Below are positions 1 to 5,297 of a DNA stretch of 5,931 nt, in pieces. The DNA lies in assembly GCA_017455225.1 (NCBI GenBank), contig JAFTBL010000155.1, forward strand, positions 1-5,931. The letters run 5' to 3'. This DNA comes from Oscillospiraceae bacterium. Its GTDB lineage: Bacteria; Bacillota_A; Clostridia; Oscillospirales; Oscillospiraceae. The first letter of the stretch is position 1. Each line of letters opens with the position of its first letter. Position numbers and translations under genes: made by a program. Below the pieces are notes generated by a model. That model was not told where the DNA came from. It made no database searches and saw only the letters and a program-made list of their open reading frames with translations.

Positions 1-258
1 CTGCTTGGGGGCGGCGGAGAGAAACAGGTCGCACCGGGCCCCCTCCATGATCTGGGTCTTCAGCGTGCCGGAGGAGTCGAAGGTGAACACCAGATCCACG
101 TCGCCGTGGGCGGCTTCATAGGTCTTCTCCAGCTCCGTCAGCGTCTCCGTCAGCGACGCAGCAGCAAATACCACCACCTCGGTCTCCTTTCCGCCGCCGC
201 AGCCCGTTGCCGTCAGCGCCAGCACGGCCGCCAGCAGAAGCATTGCCATCCGTTTCAC
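1..258 (-). CDS. modA: Molybdate ABC transporter substrate-binding lipoprotein ModA (5' part, runs off the left edge)
   Basis: This is the first 86 codons of an extracytoplasmic molybdate (or tungstate) binding protein that would deliver its oxyanion to a ModBC membrane transporter. I read it from the reverse complement. Start is GTG at 258-256, chosen because GGAGG (271-267) lies 8 nt upstream; ATG codons at residues 4 and 6 are poorer alternatives. Residues 4-19 form a signal peptide (MAMLLLAAVLALTATG), followed by the lipobox Cys20, so the protein should be a membrane-anchored lipoprotein as usual in Gram-positives. The mature part starts with the ModA hallmark VVVFAAASLTETL (28-40). It continues with FDSSGTLKTQI (60-70) and DLFLSAAPKQ (77-86), matching the conserved ModA segments FAAASL, SSSTL and DLFISAD. 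The Ser residues in AAAS (Ser35) and DSSGT are at the positions that contact the oxyanion in known ModA proteins. The C-terminal lobe is outside the window. It diverges from the IclR regulator. Molybdate versus tungstate preference cannot be told from this fragment. Confidence 0.93.
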   Translation of the reverse strand, partial: MKRMAMLLLAAVLALTATGCGGGKETEVVVFAAASLTETLTELEKTYEAAHGDVDLVFTFDSSGTLKTQIMEGARCDLFLSAAPKQ

Positions 259-266
259 GGGGTAAA

Positions 267-271
267 CCTCC
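267..271 (-). promoter_or_regulatory. Ribosome binding site of modA
   Basis: On the minus strand the sequence reads AAGGGAGG followed by TTTACCCC and then GTG. The GGAGG core is 8 nt from the GTG start at 258, which decides the start in favour of GTG over the in-frame ATG codons further in. Confidence 0.8.
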
Positions 272-277
272 CTTTTT

Positions 278-302
278 GATATATTGATGCTTCTATTATA
301 TC
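278..302. promoter_or_regulatory. Inverted repeat over the modA -10/+1 region, possible ModE-type molybdate box
   Basis: The arms are GATATA (278-283) and TATATC (297-302), separated by 13 bp, with one further pair inside (285/295). The repeat covers the modA -10 box and the predicted start site near 288. Known ModE boxes are palindromes with TATA-containing half sites that overlap the start of mod operons and repress them when molybdate is plentiful. Position and half-site composition fit that pattern, but six-base arms in an AT-rich promoter can arise by chance, and no ModE gene is in the window. Confidence 0.3.
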
Positions 303-324
303 GTTTTTCCCGCCGCCGCCGCAA
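295..324 (-). promoter_or_regulatory. Predicted sigma-A-type promoter of modA
   Basis: On the minus strand a perfect TATAAT -10 box lies at 300-295. A moderate -35 box, TTGCGG, lies at 324-319 with an 18-bp spacer made almost entirely of GGC repeats. Transcription would start near 288, giving a leader of about 30 nt. The -35 box ends 7 bp from the nearer palindromic operator (332-348). The weak -35 and long spacer suggest a promoter that may need activation. Confidence 0.65.
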
Positions 325-331
325 CGCCGTT

Positions 332-348
332 ATTCTGTTATGCAGAAT
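332..348. promoter_or_regulatory. Palindromic operator candidate 1 (upstream of modA)
   Basis: ATTCTGTTATGCAGAAT is a perfect 6-bp palindrome (ATTCTG / CAGAAT) around a 5-bp core, centred at 340. It differs at one base from the palindrome centred at 361. Its centre is about 52 bp upstream of the predicted modA start and about 69 bp upstream of the regulator start. IclR-family proteins bind short palindromes next to their own gene, often as pairs, so the encoded IclR regulator is the likely ligand (inference). Confidence 0.72.
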
Positions 349-350
349 TT

Positions 351-371
351 ATATTCTGTCATGCAGAATAT
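351..371. promoter_or_regulatory. Palindromic operator candidate 2 (upstream of the IclR regulator)
   Basis: This is an 8-bp perfect palindrome, ATATTCTG / CAGAATAT, around the core TCATG, centred at 361. It repeats the palindrome at 332-348 with its centre 21 bp away, about two helical turns, so bound dimers would sit on the same DNA face. It ends 2 bp before the regulator's -35 box (374-379). It lies roughly 48 bp upstream of the regulator start site and 73 bp upstream of the modA start site. Confidence 0.75.
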
Positions 372-373
372 TC

Positions 374-402
374 TTGTGGCGCGTGGGAGAATATGCTATA
401 CT
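374..402 (+). promoter_or_regulatory. Predicted promoter of the IclR-xdhC operon
   Basis: A TATACT -10 box (397-402) is preceded by the extended -10 dinucleotide TG (394-395). A weak -35, TTGTGG, lies at 374-379 with a 17-bp spacer. The expected start is near 409, giving a leader of about 45 nt before the GTG start at 454. An AGAATAT arm identical to part of the operator lies inside the spacer (388-394). Confidence 0.65.
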
Positions 403-414
403 GCACGTAAGAAA

Positions 415-430
415 ACGGCGGGGACGCCGT
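415..430 (+). other. Small GC-rich hairpin in the leader of the regulator mRNA
   Basis: ACGGCG (415-420) and CGCCGT (425-430) pair perfectly around a GGGA loop. The hairpin would form at the 5' end of the transcript, about 10 nt upstream of the Shine-Dalgarno region (439-449). It has no U-tract, so it is not a terminator. It may protect the 5' end or be incidental. Confidence 0.35.
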
Positions 431-453
431 ATTGGTTCAAAGGGGGGCTGACC

Positions 454-1221
454 GTGGAGGGACGAAGCGACCACACCGTCCACTCAGTGGACAAGGCACT
501 GCAGCTGCTGGAGCTTTTGATGCAGCGGCGCACGCCGCTGACGCTGCAGGAGTTGGCCGCCGCCTCCGGCTGGCCCAAAAGCACCGTCCACGCCCTGCTG
601 GGTACGCTGCGGCGCCACCAGGCGGTGCAGCAGGAGCCGGACGGGCGCTATGCGCTGGGGATCCGGCTTTTTGAGCTGGGGTGCGCCGTGTCCACCGGGT
701 GGGACGTGACCCGCCTGGCCCGCCCCTATCTGGAGGAGCTGGCCGCCCGGACGGGGGCTGGCACCTTTCTGGCGGTGCCGGAGGGCGAACACGCCATCAC
801 GCTGGAACAATGTGCCGGCGGAGGCGAGCTGCTGGTGGTGCCGGAGGCGGGCAGTCGCCTGCCCCTCCACGCCACCGCACAGGGCAAGCTGTTTTTGAGT
901 CAACTGGGCGAGGCTGAGCTGCGCCAACTGCTGCAGCGCCTGCCCCTGACCGCCTACACGCCCCATACGCTCACCGACCCCGGGCAGCTGCTGCACGCGC
1001 TGGAGACCGTGCGTGCAAACGGCTATGCCGTGGAGGACGGCGAATACCGCATCGGACTGCGGGCGGTGGCCGCCCCGGTAAGCGACCGCAGCGGCCGGCG
1101 CTGCGCCATCGGCGCCATCGGCCTGTTCCGCCGGGTGGGGAGCGACGAATTTCAATACACCGTGGAGCAAACGCTGCTGCAGGCCAAGGCGCTGAGCCGG
1201 GCTCTCAGCGGTCAGCCGTGA
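454..1221 (+). CDS. IclR-family transcriptional regulator (255 aa)
   Basis: A DNA-binding regulator whose C-terminal domain should sense a small organic ligand. The start is GTG at 454, preceded by AAAGGGGGG (439-447) about 6 nt upstream. An in-frame ATG at 340 was rejected because that extension reads through the predicted promoter and operators and has no ribosome site; 255 aa is also a normal IclR length. Residues 8-76 form the winged helix-turn-helix: HSVDKALQLLELL, then the recognition region LAAASGWPKSTVHALLGTL (34-52) and the wing DGRYALGIRLFELG (63-76). The effector domain follows, with the family signatures LPLHATAQGK (136-145) and GYAVEDGEYRIGLRAVAAPV (190-209). The stop is 12 bp before the xdhC start, indicating an operon. 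Its neighbours suggest it controls molybdate uptake and molybdenum-hydroxylase maturation, perhaps in response to a purine or other heterocyclic substrate; the ligand itself cannot be read from the sequence. The palindromes at 332-371 are its probable targets. Confidence 0.92.
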   Translation: MEGRSDHTVHSVDKALQLLELLMQRRTPLTLQELAAASGWPKSTVHALLGTLRRHQAVQQEPDGRYALGIRLFELGCAVSTGWDVTRLARPYLEELAARTGAGTFLAVPEGEHAITLEQCAGGGELLVVPEAGSRLPLHATAQGKLFLSQLGEAELRQLLQRLPLTAYTPHTLTDPGQLLHALETVRANGYAVEDGEYRIGLRAVAAPVSDRSGRRCAIGAIGLFRRVGSDEFQYTVEQTLLQAKALSRALSGQP

Positions 1222-1233
1222 GGGAGGGATCTT

Positions 1234-2151
1234 ATGTCAACTAAAGAATTCCGGGAGATCTGCCGGAAGCTGGAGGCCGGGCAGGAAGGACGCTGGACGG
1301 TCACGTGGGAGGGACGGCGGTACGTGCGCCGGTTCGCTCCGGAGGAGCGGCTGATCGTGCTGGGCGGCGGGCACATCGCCGTGCCGCTGTGCGCCATGGG
1401 CGCCATGCTGGGCTTCGCCGTGACGGTGGTGGACGACCGGCCGGATTTTGCAAACGGCAGCCGCTTCCCCGCCGCCGCGCAGGTGATCTGCGACGATTTT
1501 GCCGGCGCCATCGAAACCCTGCGCATCCGGTCCGGCGACTATGTGTGCATCGTGACCCGGGGACACCGCTGGGACGGCGTGTGTCTGCGGGCGCTGCTGC
1601 AGGGCACGGAGCCCTTCTATCTGGGCATGATCGGCTCCCGCCGCCGGGTGAGCGGCATGCTGGCGCTGCTGGCGGAGGAGGGCTTTGACCGGGAGCGGCT
1701 GGCGCGGGTGCATACGCCCATCGGACTGCCCATCGGCGGCGTGACCGTGGCGGAGATCGCCGTGTCCATCTGCGCCCAGCTGGTGCAGTGCCGGCGCGCC
1801 GCCCCGGCCCGGCCGGAGCCCGGCCAGCTGGCACAGACCAACACCGACCCGGCGCTTCTTTCCTTCCTGGCTGAGGAAAACACACCCAAGGCGCTGGCGC
1901 TGGTGGTGGACTCCGCCGGCTCCACCCCGGTGACGCGGGGCTCGCTGTTGGGGGTGTATCCGGTGGGGCGTACCCACGGCACGGTAGGCGGCGGCTGCGG
2001 CGAGGCGGAGGCTGCGGCGCAGGCGCGGCGGCTGATCGGCACCGGGGCGCGCCGGTCGATCACCGTGGACATGACCGACGACGTGGCCGCCGAGGATGGC
2101 ATGGTCTGCGGCGGCAGGATGACGCTGCTGATCGAGGACGCAACACTGTAA
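1234..2151 (+). CDS. xdhC: XdhC-family molybdenum-cofactor accessory protein, domains in reversed order (305 aa)
   Basis: XdhC proteins bind molybdenum cofactor, promote its sulfuration and insert it into xanthine dehydrogenase-type hydroxylases in the cytoplasm. The ATG at 1234 has GGAGG 6 nt upstream (1223-1227). After an N-terminal stretch (1-38), residues 39-188 form the Rossmann-like XdhC_C domain: RLIVLGGGHIAVPL (39-52, glycine-rich loop), VTVVDDRPDFA (63-73), VTRGHRWD (107-114), LGMIGSRRR (130-138) and HTPIGLPIGGVTVAEIAVSI (160-179). A linker (189-207) leads to a complete XdhC_CoxI domain (208-303) with AGSTPVTRGSLL (228-239), GTVGGGCGEAE (249-259) and the CGG motif DGMVCGGRM (288-296, Cys292). 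In classical XdhC the CoxI domain comes first. I believe the reversed order also occurs in other clostridial XdhC-like proteins. It is co-transcribed with the IclR regulator. The client enzyme is not in the window, and a role with selenium-dependent hydroxylases is also possible. Confidence 0.92.
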   Translation: MSTKEFREICRKLEAGQEGRWTVTWEGRRYVRRFAPEERLIVLGGGHIAVPLCAMGAMLGFAVTVVDDRPDFANGSRFPAAAQVICDDFAGAIETLRIRSGDYVCIVTRGHRWDGVCLRALLQGTEPFYLGMIGSRRRVSGMLALLAEEGFDRERLARVHTPIGLPIGGVTVAEIAVSICAQLVQCRRAAPARPEPGQLAQTNTDPALLSFLAEENTPKALALVVDSAGSTPVTRGSLLGVYPVGRTHGTVGGGCGEAEAAAQARRLIGTGARRSITVDMTDDVAAEDGMVCGGRMTLLIEDATL

Positions 2152-2177
2152 ACTATTTCTACTTTACACTGACTGAA

Positions 2178-2194
2178 GGGAGGCGGTTTTCATA
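2178..2194 (+). promoter_or_regulatory. Shine-Dalgarno followed by an ATA codon in place of a start codon
   Basis: GGGAGG (2178-2183) is followed after 8 nt by ATA (2192-2194), in frame with the permease. The codons between the upstream in-frame TGA (2174-2176) and ATA include no ATG, GTG or TTG. The first canonical start downstream is GTG at 2279, in the middle of the first membrane helix. The peptide from ATA (FIRNGIRSNLRARGRAALF) looks like a normal FtsX-like N-terminus. An ATG-to-ATA change is the simplest explanation; ATT at 2198 is a less likely rescue start. Confidence 0.7.
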
Positions 2195-2527
2195 TTTATT
2201 CGAAACGGGATCCGCTCCAATCTCCGGGCGCGGGGACGGGCGGCGCTGTTCACCGGTCTGATCCTTTCTCTCACGCTGGTGCTGGTGCTGGCCTTCGGGG
2301 TGCGGCTGTATTGCGCCGGGGCACTGGCGCAGTATGACCGGATGTACCGCACCATTGCGCAGGCGGAGTACATGGGCGCGGAATACCCCAACTCCGACGA
2401 GCCGGATCCCTTTGCCCGCGATGCGCTGGCGCAGATCGACCCGGACGCCGTGACGGGGATCGACGGGGTGCTGAGCTGGACTCCCTCCGCCCGGTCGCTT
2501 TTCCACGTGGAGGGCTACCGACGCTAA
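2192..2527 (+). pseudogene. 5' fragment of an FtsX/MacB-like ABC permease (start codon lost, ended by in-frame TAA)
   Basis: These 111 codons hold the N-terminus of the permease whose remainder continues in the same frame from 2528. They encode a basic cytoplasmic end (RNGIRSNLRARGRAAL), the first transmembrane helix (about residues 18-40, rich in Leu and Val) and the start of the extracytoplasmic domain, up to HVEGYRR just before TAA at 2525-2527. The frame does not shift across the stop: the next codons read SGQIPNQNRAVIVISH and join directly to the rest of the protein. The fragment lacks a standard start codon (ATA at 2192). Without both lesions the protein would be about 1030 aa, a normal size for the duplicated eight-helix FtsX-like permeases of Firmicutes. 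It lies 40 bp after xdhC with no visible terminator between, so read-through transcription is possible. Confidence 0.75.
2525..2527 (+). other. In-frame TAA stop interrupting the permease gene
   Basis: TAA falls in the same frame as both the preceding 111 codons and the following 918. Both sides are permease-like, so one point change, not a frameshift, explains the interruption. TAA also ends xdhC here (2149-2151), so reassignment of this codon in this genome is unlikely. Confidence 0.85.
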
Positions 2528-2557
2528 AGCGGGCAGATACCCAATCAGAACCGGGCG

Positions 2558-5284
2558 GTGATCGTGATTTCCCACATCTCCTCCCCTGTCTACGCGATGA
2601 ATTGGGTGGAGGATCCCAACGCGGAGGACGATCCCGACGGTGTGTGGTGGGGAGACACCCTGATCCCGGTGCCCACCGACGAGATCTCCTATTACACCGC
2701 CATCATGGGGCCAGTCCTGTACAGCTACGAGGGCAAGAGCGATCTGGCGGTGGCGGTGCTGCCGGGCGAAGCTGACGCGCTGGGCGGCGAAACTTTTGCG
2801 CCCGAGGCGGGAAAAGCCTACGTTCTGCACGGTGTTTTTCTGGAGGAGGGGGTGGAAACGCCCCTCCACGGCACCCGCAACTTTATGCCCCTCCCCTTCC
2901 CGGATTCCGACGAGAAGCCGTGGGCGGAATACACCGGTGGCGACTCGGTGGGTGAGATCTTCCGCCGTTATGCCGAGGAATACCGGCTGATGAACAGCTA
3001 CGTGGACGTCACCTTCTGCGCGGATCCGGAGAACCTGTACGAGTTTCATCAGGGCCAGCTTTACCTGACCTCCGGGCGGATGCCGGAAACGGCGGAGGAG
3101 TGTCTCATCAGCGCGGACATGGCCCGCAGCCTGTCGCTGGCTCCCGGGGACAGCCTGCAGGCCACCGCCTTTGCCGCCGGGGAAAGCGACCGCTACGCCC
3201 TCACCCTGACCGACCGCACGGAAGAACTGCAGGTGGTGGGCGTGGTGAATCAGGCAGATGGCTTCACCGGCCACATGTGGCGGCTGGGTGAAGGCACCGG
3301 CGAGCCCCTGTTCGGCTATCTGCTGGGCACGGCGGCGCTGGAAAACGACAAGGCCGCCGACGCCGCCCAGGCGCTGGAAGCGCTGATGCCGGAGAACGTG
3401 CGCCTTTCCGTGCTGGACCAGGGCTACGCCGACGCCGCCGCGCCGTTCCGGGCCATTGAGAGCACCGCCCAGCGGGTACTGGCTGTATGCCTTGCAGGCA
3501 TGGCGGCGGTGCTGCTGCTGTTTGCCTATCTGTACATAGGACGCCAGAACGGCACCGTAAAGATCATGGTGTCGCTGGGCACGCCCCGTGCCCGGATCAC
3601 CCAGTGGCTGCTCTCCGGCTCGCTGGTGATCGCCGGGGGTGCCGCCGTCGCAGGCGGGGCGCTGGGAGCGGCGCTGCTGCCTCTGCTGTTCCGGGCGGTG
3701 CAGCTGCAGGCGCAGGCGCAAAGCGGCGGAAAGCTGCGTTACAGCGAAACGGTGCTGGGCATGACAAAGGAGGTGGAGCTGCAGGTGGCCGTGCCTCTGT
3801 GGCCCATCCTCGCGCTGATCGGCGGGGTGCTGCTGGCGGCACTGGGACTGTGCCTCCTGTTCCTGCGGGGCGCCTATCGGGGCGGCACACTGCGCCGGGG
3901 CAAGACCCGCGTCCACGTGCCCCGGGGCAAGACCTCCGCCGCGCTGAGCGGCAGCATGCGCTTTGCGTGGCTGTCCATCCGGCGGGGTGGGTGGCGCTCC
4001 GTTGTGGTACCGGTGGTGTCCGCCGCGCTGACGGTAACGCTCCTCTTTCTGGGCAGCATCTATCAGGGCTGGCAGCAGGATCTGGACGACGCCCTGCGCC
4101 ATACGGCGCTGGAAGGACAGGTCACCAGCACCAGCGGGCGGCTCTTTTCCGGGCTGGTGATTCCGCTGGACACGGTGCGCCAGCTCTACGAGCTGGAGGA
4201 CGTGGATGACATGTATTTGTCCCAGCGCTGGCCCTATTATCTCGGCGAAGAGATGCCGGCCTTCTCCGCCACCAGCTTCGGCGAGGAGCACCGGGAGGCA
4301 TGGATCGCCCGGCAGCCGGACGTGGTGGCGGTGAACGCCCTGAAGGGTGCAAAGGAGTTTTACTTTACAGACCCTGTGGTCACATGGCTTGACGGCTGGG
4401 ACGAGAGCTGTCTCGCCCGATCCTACCCGGAGGGCACCGGCGCGGGCGCTTTTGAGTTCTCGGAGGAGTATAACGCCCACATCTACCGCACAGGTGAGCC
4501 GTGGCCGGCGGTGGTCAGCGATCAGTTTCTGGCGGATCACGATCTTGCTCCCGGCGACACGCTGGCGGTCATCTGCAGCTACGAGACCCTGCCGCTGCAG
4601 GTGGTGGGGGTGTACAAGCAGTCCGGCAACCGGGCCCATATCTACGTGCCGCTTGCCAAGTATATCGACCCGGAATACGTGTTCGGCGGCGAGCTGCCGG
4701 AGGTGCCGGAGGGCGCCATGTGGTTTTGGGGCAGCGGAGATTATGAAAGCTATCGGCTCCGCTCCTCCACTTTCTCCACCTGCCGCTTTACCCTGCGCTC
4801 GGCCGCCCATCTGGACGAGACCCGCCAGCGCCTGTTCGACGCGGGCTACAGCTGGCCGGAGCATCTGCGCACCGTGCGCACCACGCTGCTGCTGCGGGAC
4901 GCCTCCTTCATCAAGCTGACCGGCAGCTTAGGCCGGTATCTGGCCATGGGGCGGGTGATGATGGGACTGATCTTTGCAGTGGTGGCGCTGCTGGGGCTGA
5001 TCATCTCGTGGCTGATGGTCAACGGGCGCAAGCGGGAATTTGCGCTGATGCGCGGCTTCGGCGCGCCGGGAGGGCGGGTGTTCCGCTCCTTCTTCTGGGA
5101 GCAGGCGCTGCTGTGTCTGCCGGGGTGTATCCTCGGGCGCGCCGCCATACCGTGGCTGGGGCATGGAACGGTCCAACTGCTGGCCGTCGGGGGTTATCTG
5201 CTGTTCTATCTGGCCGGCTGCATTGCCGCGGTGCGGATCGCCGGCAAGACTGACCTGATGGCACTGCTGTCCACCCGCGAGTGA
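2558..5284 (+). CDS. FtsX/MacB-like ABC transporter permease, main open part (908 aa, lacks the first helix)
   Basis: This is the rest of the interrupted permease, the membrane half of a MacB/LolCDE-type ABC system that works by transmitting force across the membrane rather than forming a classical channel. The first usable start after the stop is GTG at 2558, but no good ribosome site precedes it, so expression would depend on reinitiation. Residues 1-305 are a soluble extracytoplasmic domain. Predicted helices lie at about 307-328, 350-380, 414-436 and 481-502. A second extracytoplasmic domain (about 503-793) is followed by helices at about 797-822, 849-867 and 872-894. This is a tandem FtsX layout missing only its first helix. 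Near the end, GRKREFALMRGFGAPGGRVF is the conserved FtsX cytoplasmic loop that contacts the ATPase. It ends 13 bp before the ATPase gene, its obvious partner. Substrate unknown. I regard it as the 3' part of a pseudogene unless it is rescued by reinitiation or the stop is a sequencing error. Confidence 0.82.
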   Translation: MIVISHISSPVYAMNWVEDPNAEDDPDGVWWGDTLIPVPTDEISYYTAIMGPVLYSYEGKSDLAVAVLPGEADALGGETFAPEAGKAYVLHGVFLEEGVETPLHGTRNFMPLPFPDSDEKPWAEYTGGDSVGEIFRRYAEEYRLMNSYVDVTFCADPENLYEFHQGQLYLTSGRMPETAEECLISADMARSLSLAPGDSLQATAFAAGESDRYALTLTDRTEELQVVGVVNQADGFTGHMWRLGEGTGEPLFGYLLGTAALENDKAADAAQALEALMPENVRLSVLDQGYADAAAPFRAIESTAQRVLAVCLAGMAAVLLLFAYLYIGRQNGTVKIMVSLGTPRARITQWLLSGSLVIAGGAAVAGGALGAALLPLLFRAVQLQAQAQSGGKLRYSETVLGMTKEVELQVAVPLWPILALIGGVLLAALGLCLLFLRGAYRGGTLRRGKTRVHVPRGKTSAALSGSMRFAWLSIRRGGWRSVVVPVVSAALTVTLLFLGSIYQGWQQDLDDALRHTALEGQVTSTSGRLFSGLVIPLDTVRQLYELEDVDDMYLSQRWPYYLGEEMPAFSATSFGEEHREAWIARQPDVVAVNALKGAKEFYFTDPVVTWLDGWDESCLARSYPEGTGAGAFEFSEEYNAHIYRTGEPWPAVVSDQFLADHDLAPGDTLAVICSYETLPLQVVGVYKQSGNRAHIYVPLAKYIDPEYVFGGELPEVPEGAMWFWGSGDYESYRLRSSTFSTCRFTLRSAAHLDETRQRLFDAGYSWPEHLRTVRTTLLLRDASFIKLTGSLGRYLAMGRVMMGLIFAVVALLGLIISWLMVNGRKREFALMRGFGAPGGRVFRSFFWEQALLCLPGCILGRAAIPWLGHGTVQLLAVGGYLLFYLAGCIAAVRIAGKTDLMALLSTRE

Positions 5285-5286
5285 AA

Positions 5287-5290
5287 GGAG
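5287..5290 (+). promoter_or_regulatory. Ribosome binding site of the ABC ATPase
   Basis: GGAG at 5287-5290 is 7 nt from ATG 5298 and only 1 nt from the in-frame ATG at 5292, so the second ATG is the likely start. The site follows directly after the permease TGA stop, suggesting translational coupling. Confidence 0.7.
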
Positions 5291-5297
5291 AATGACG

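Noticed and set aside
311..322. GCC trinucleotide run as a microsatellite or functional repeat
   Set aside because: Only four units long in a GC-rich genome; it is simply the spacer of the modA promoter.
340..453. N-terminal extension of the IclR regulator from ATG 340 (38 extra residues)
   Set aside because: It reads through both halves of the operator region and the predicted promoter, has no ribosome site before ATG 340 or ATG 361, and does not resemble an IclR N-terminus. GTG 454 has a strong ribosome site and gives a normal family length.
484..1170. Minus-strand open frame opposite the IclR gene
   Set aside because: Low-complexity His/Gln/Gly-rich translation, no ribosome site seen, and it fully overlaps a confident gene.
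2152..2191. Promoter or terminator between xdhC and the permease (for example TTTACA at 2163-2168)
   Set aside because: No -10 box is found at a proper distance, and no stem-loop with a T-tract is present in the 40-bp gap.
2525..2527. Recoding of TAA as a sense codon
   Set aside because: TAA ends xdhC normally in this window, and selenocysteine or pyrrolysine recoding use TGA or TAG, not TAA.
2159..4864. Very long open frame on the minus strand (901 codons) opposite the permease
   Set aside because: Its translation is rich in His, Gln, Arg and Gly without any recognisable domain, typical of the antisense of a GC-rich gene. The plus strand encodes a clear permease with conserved motifs and helices.
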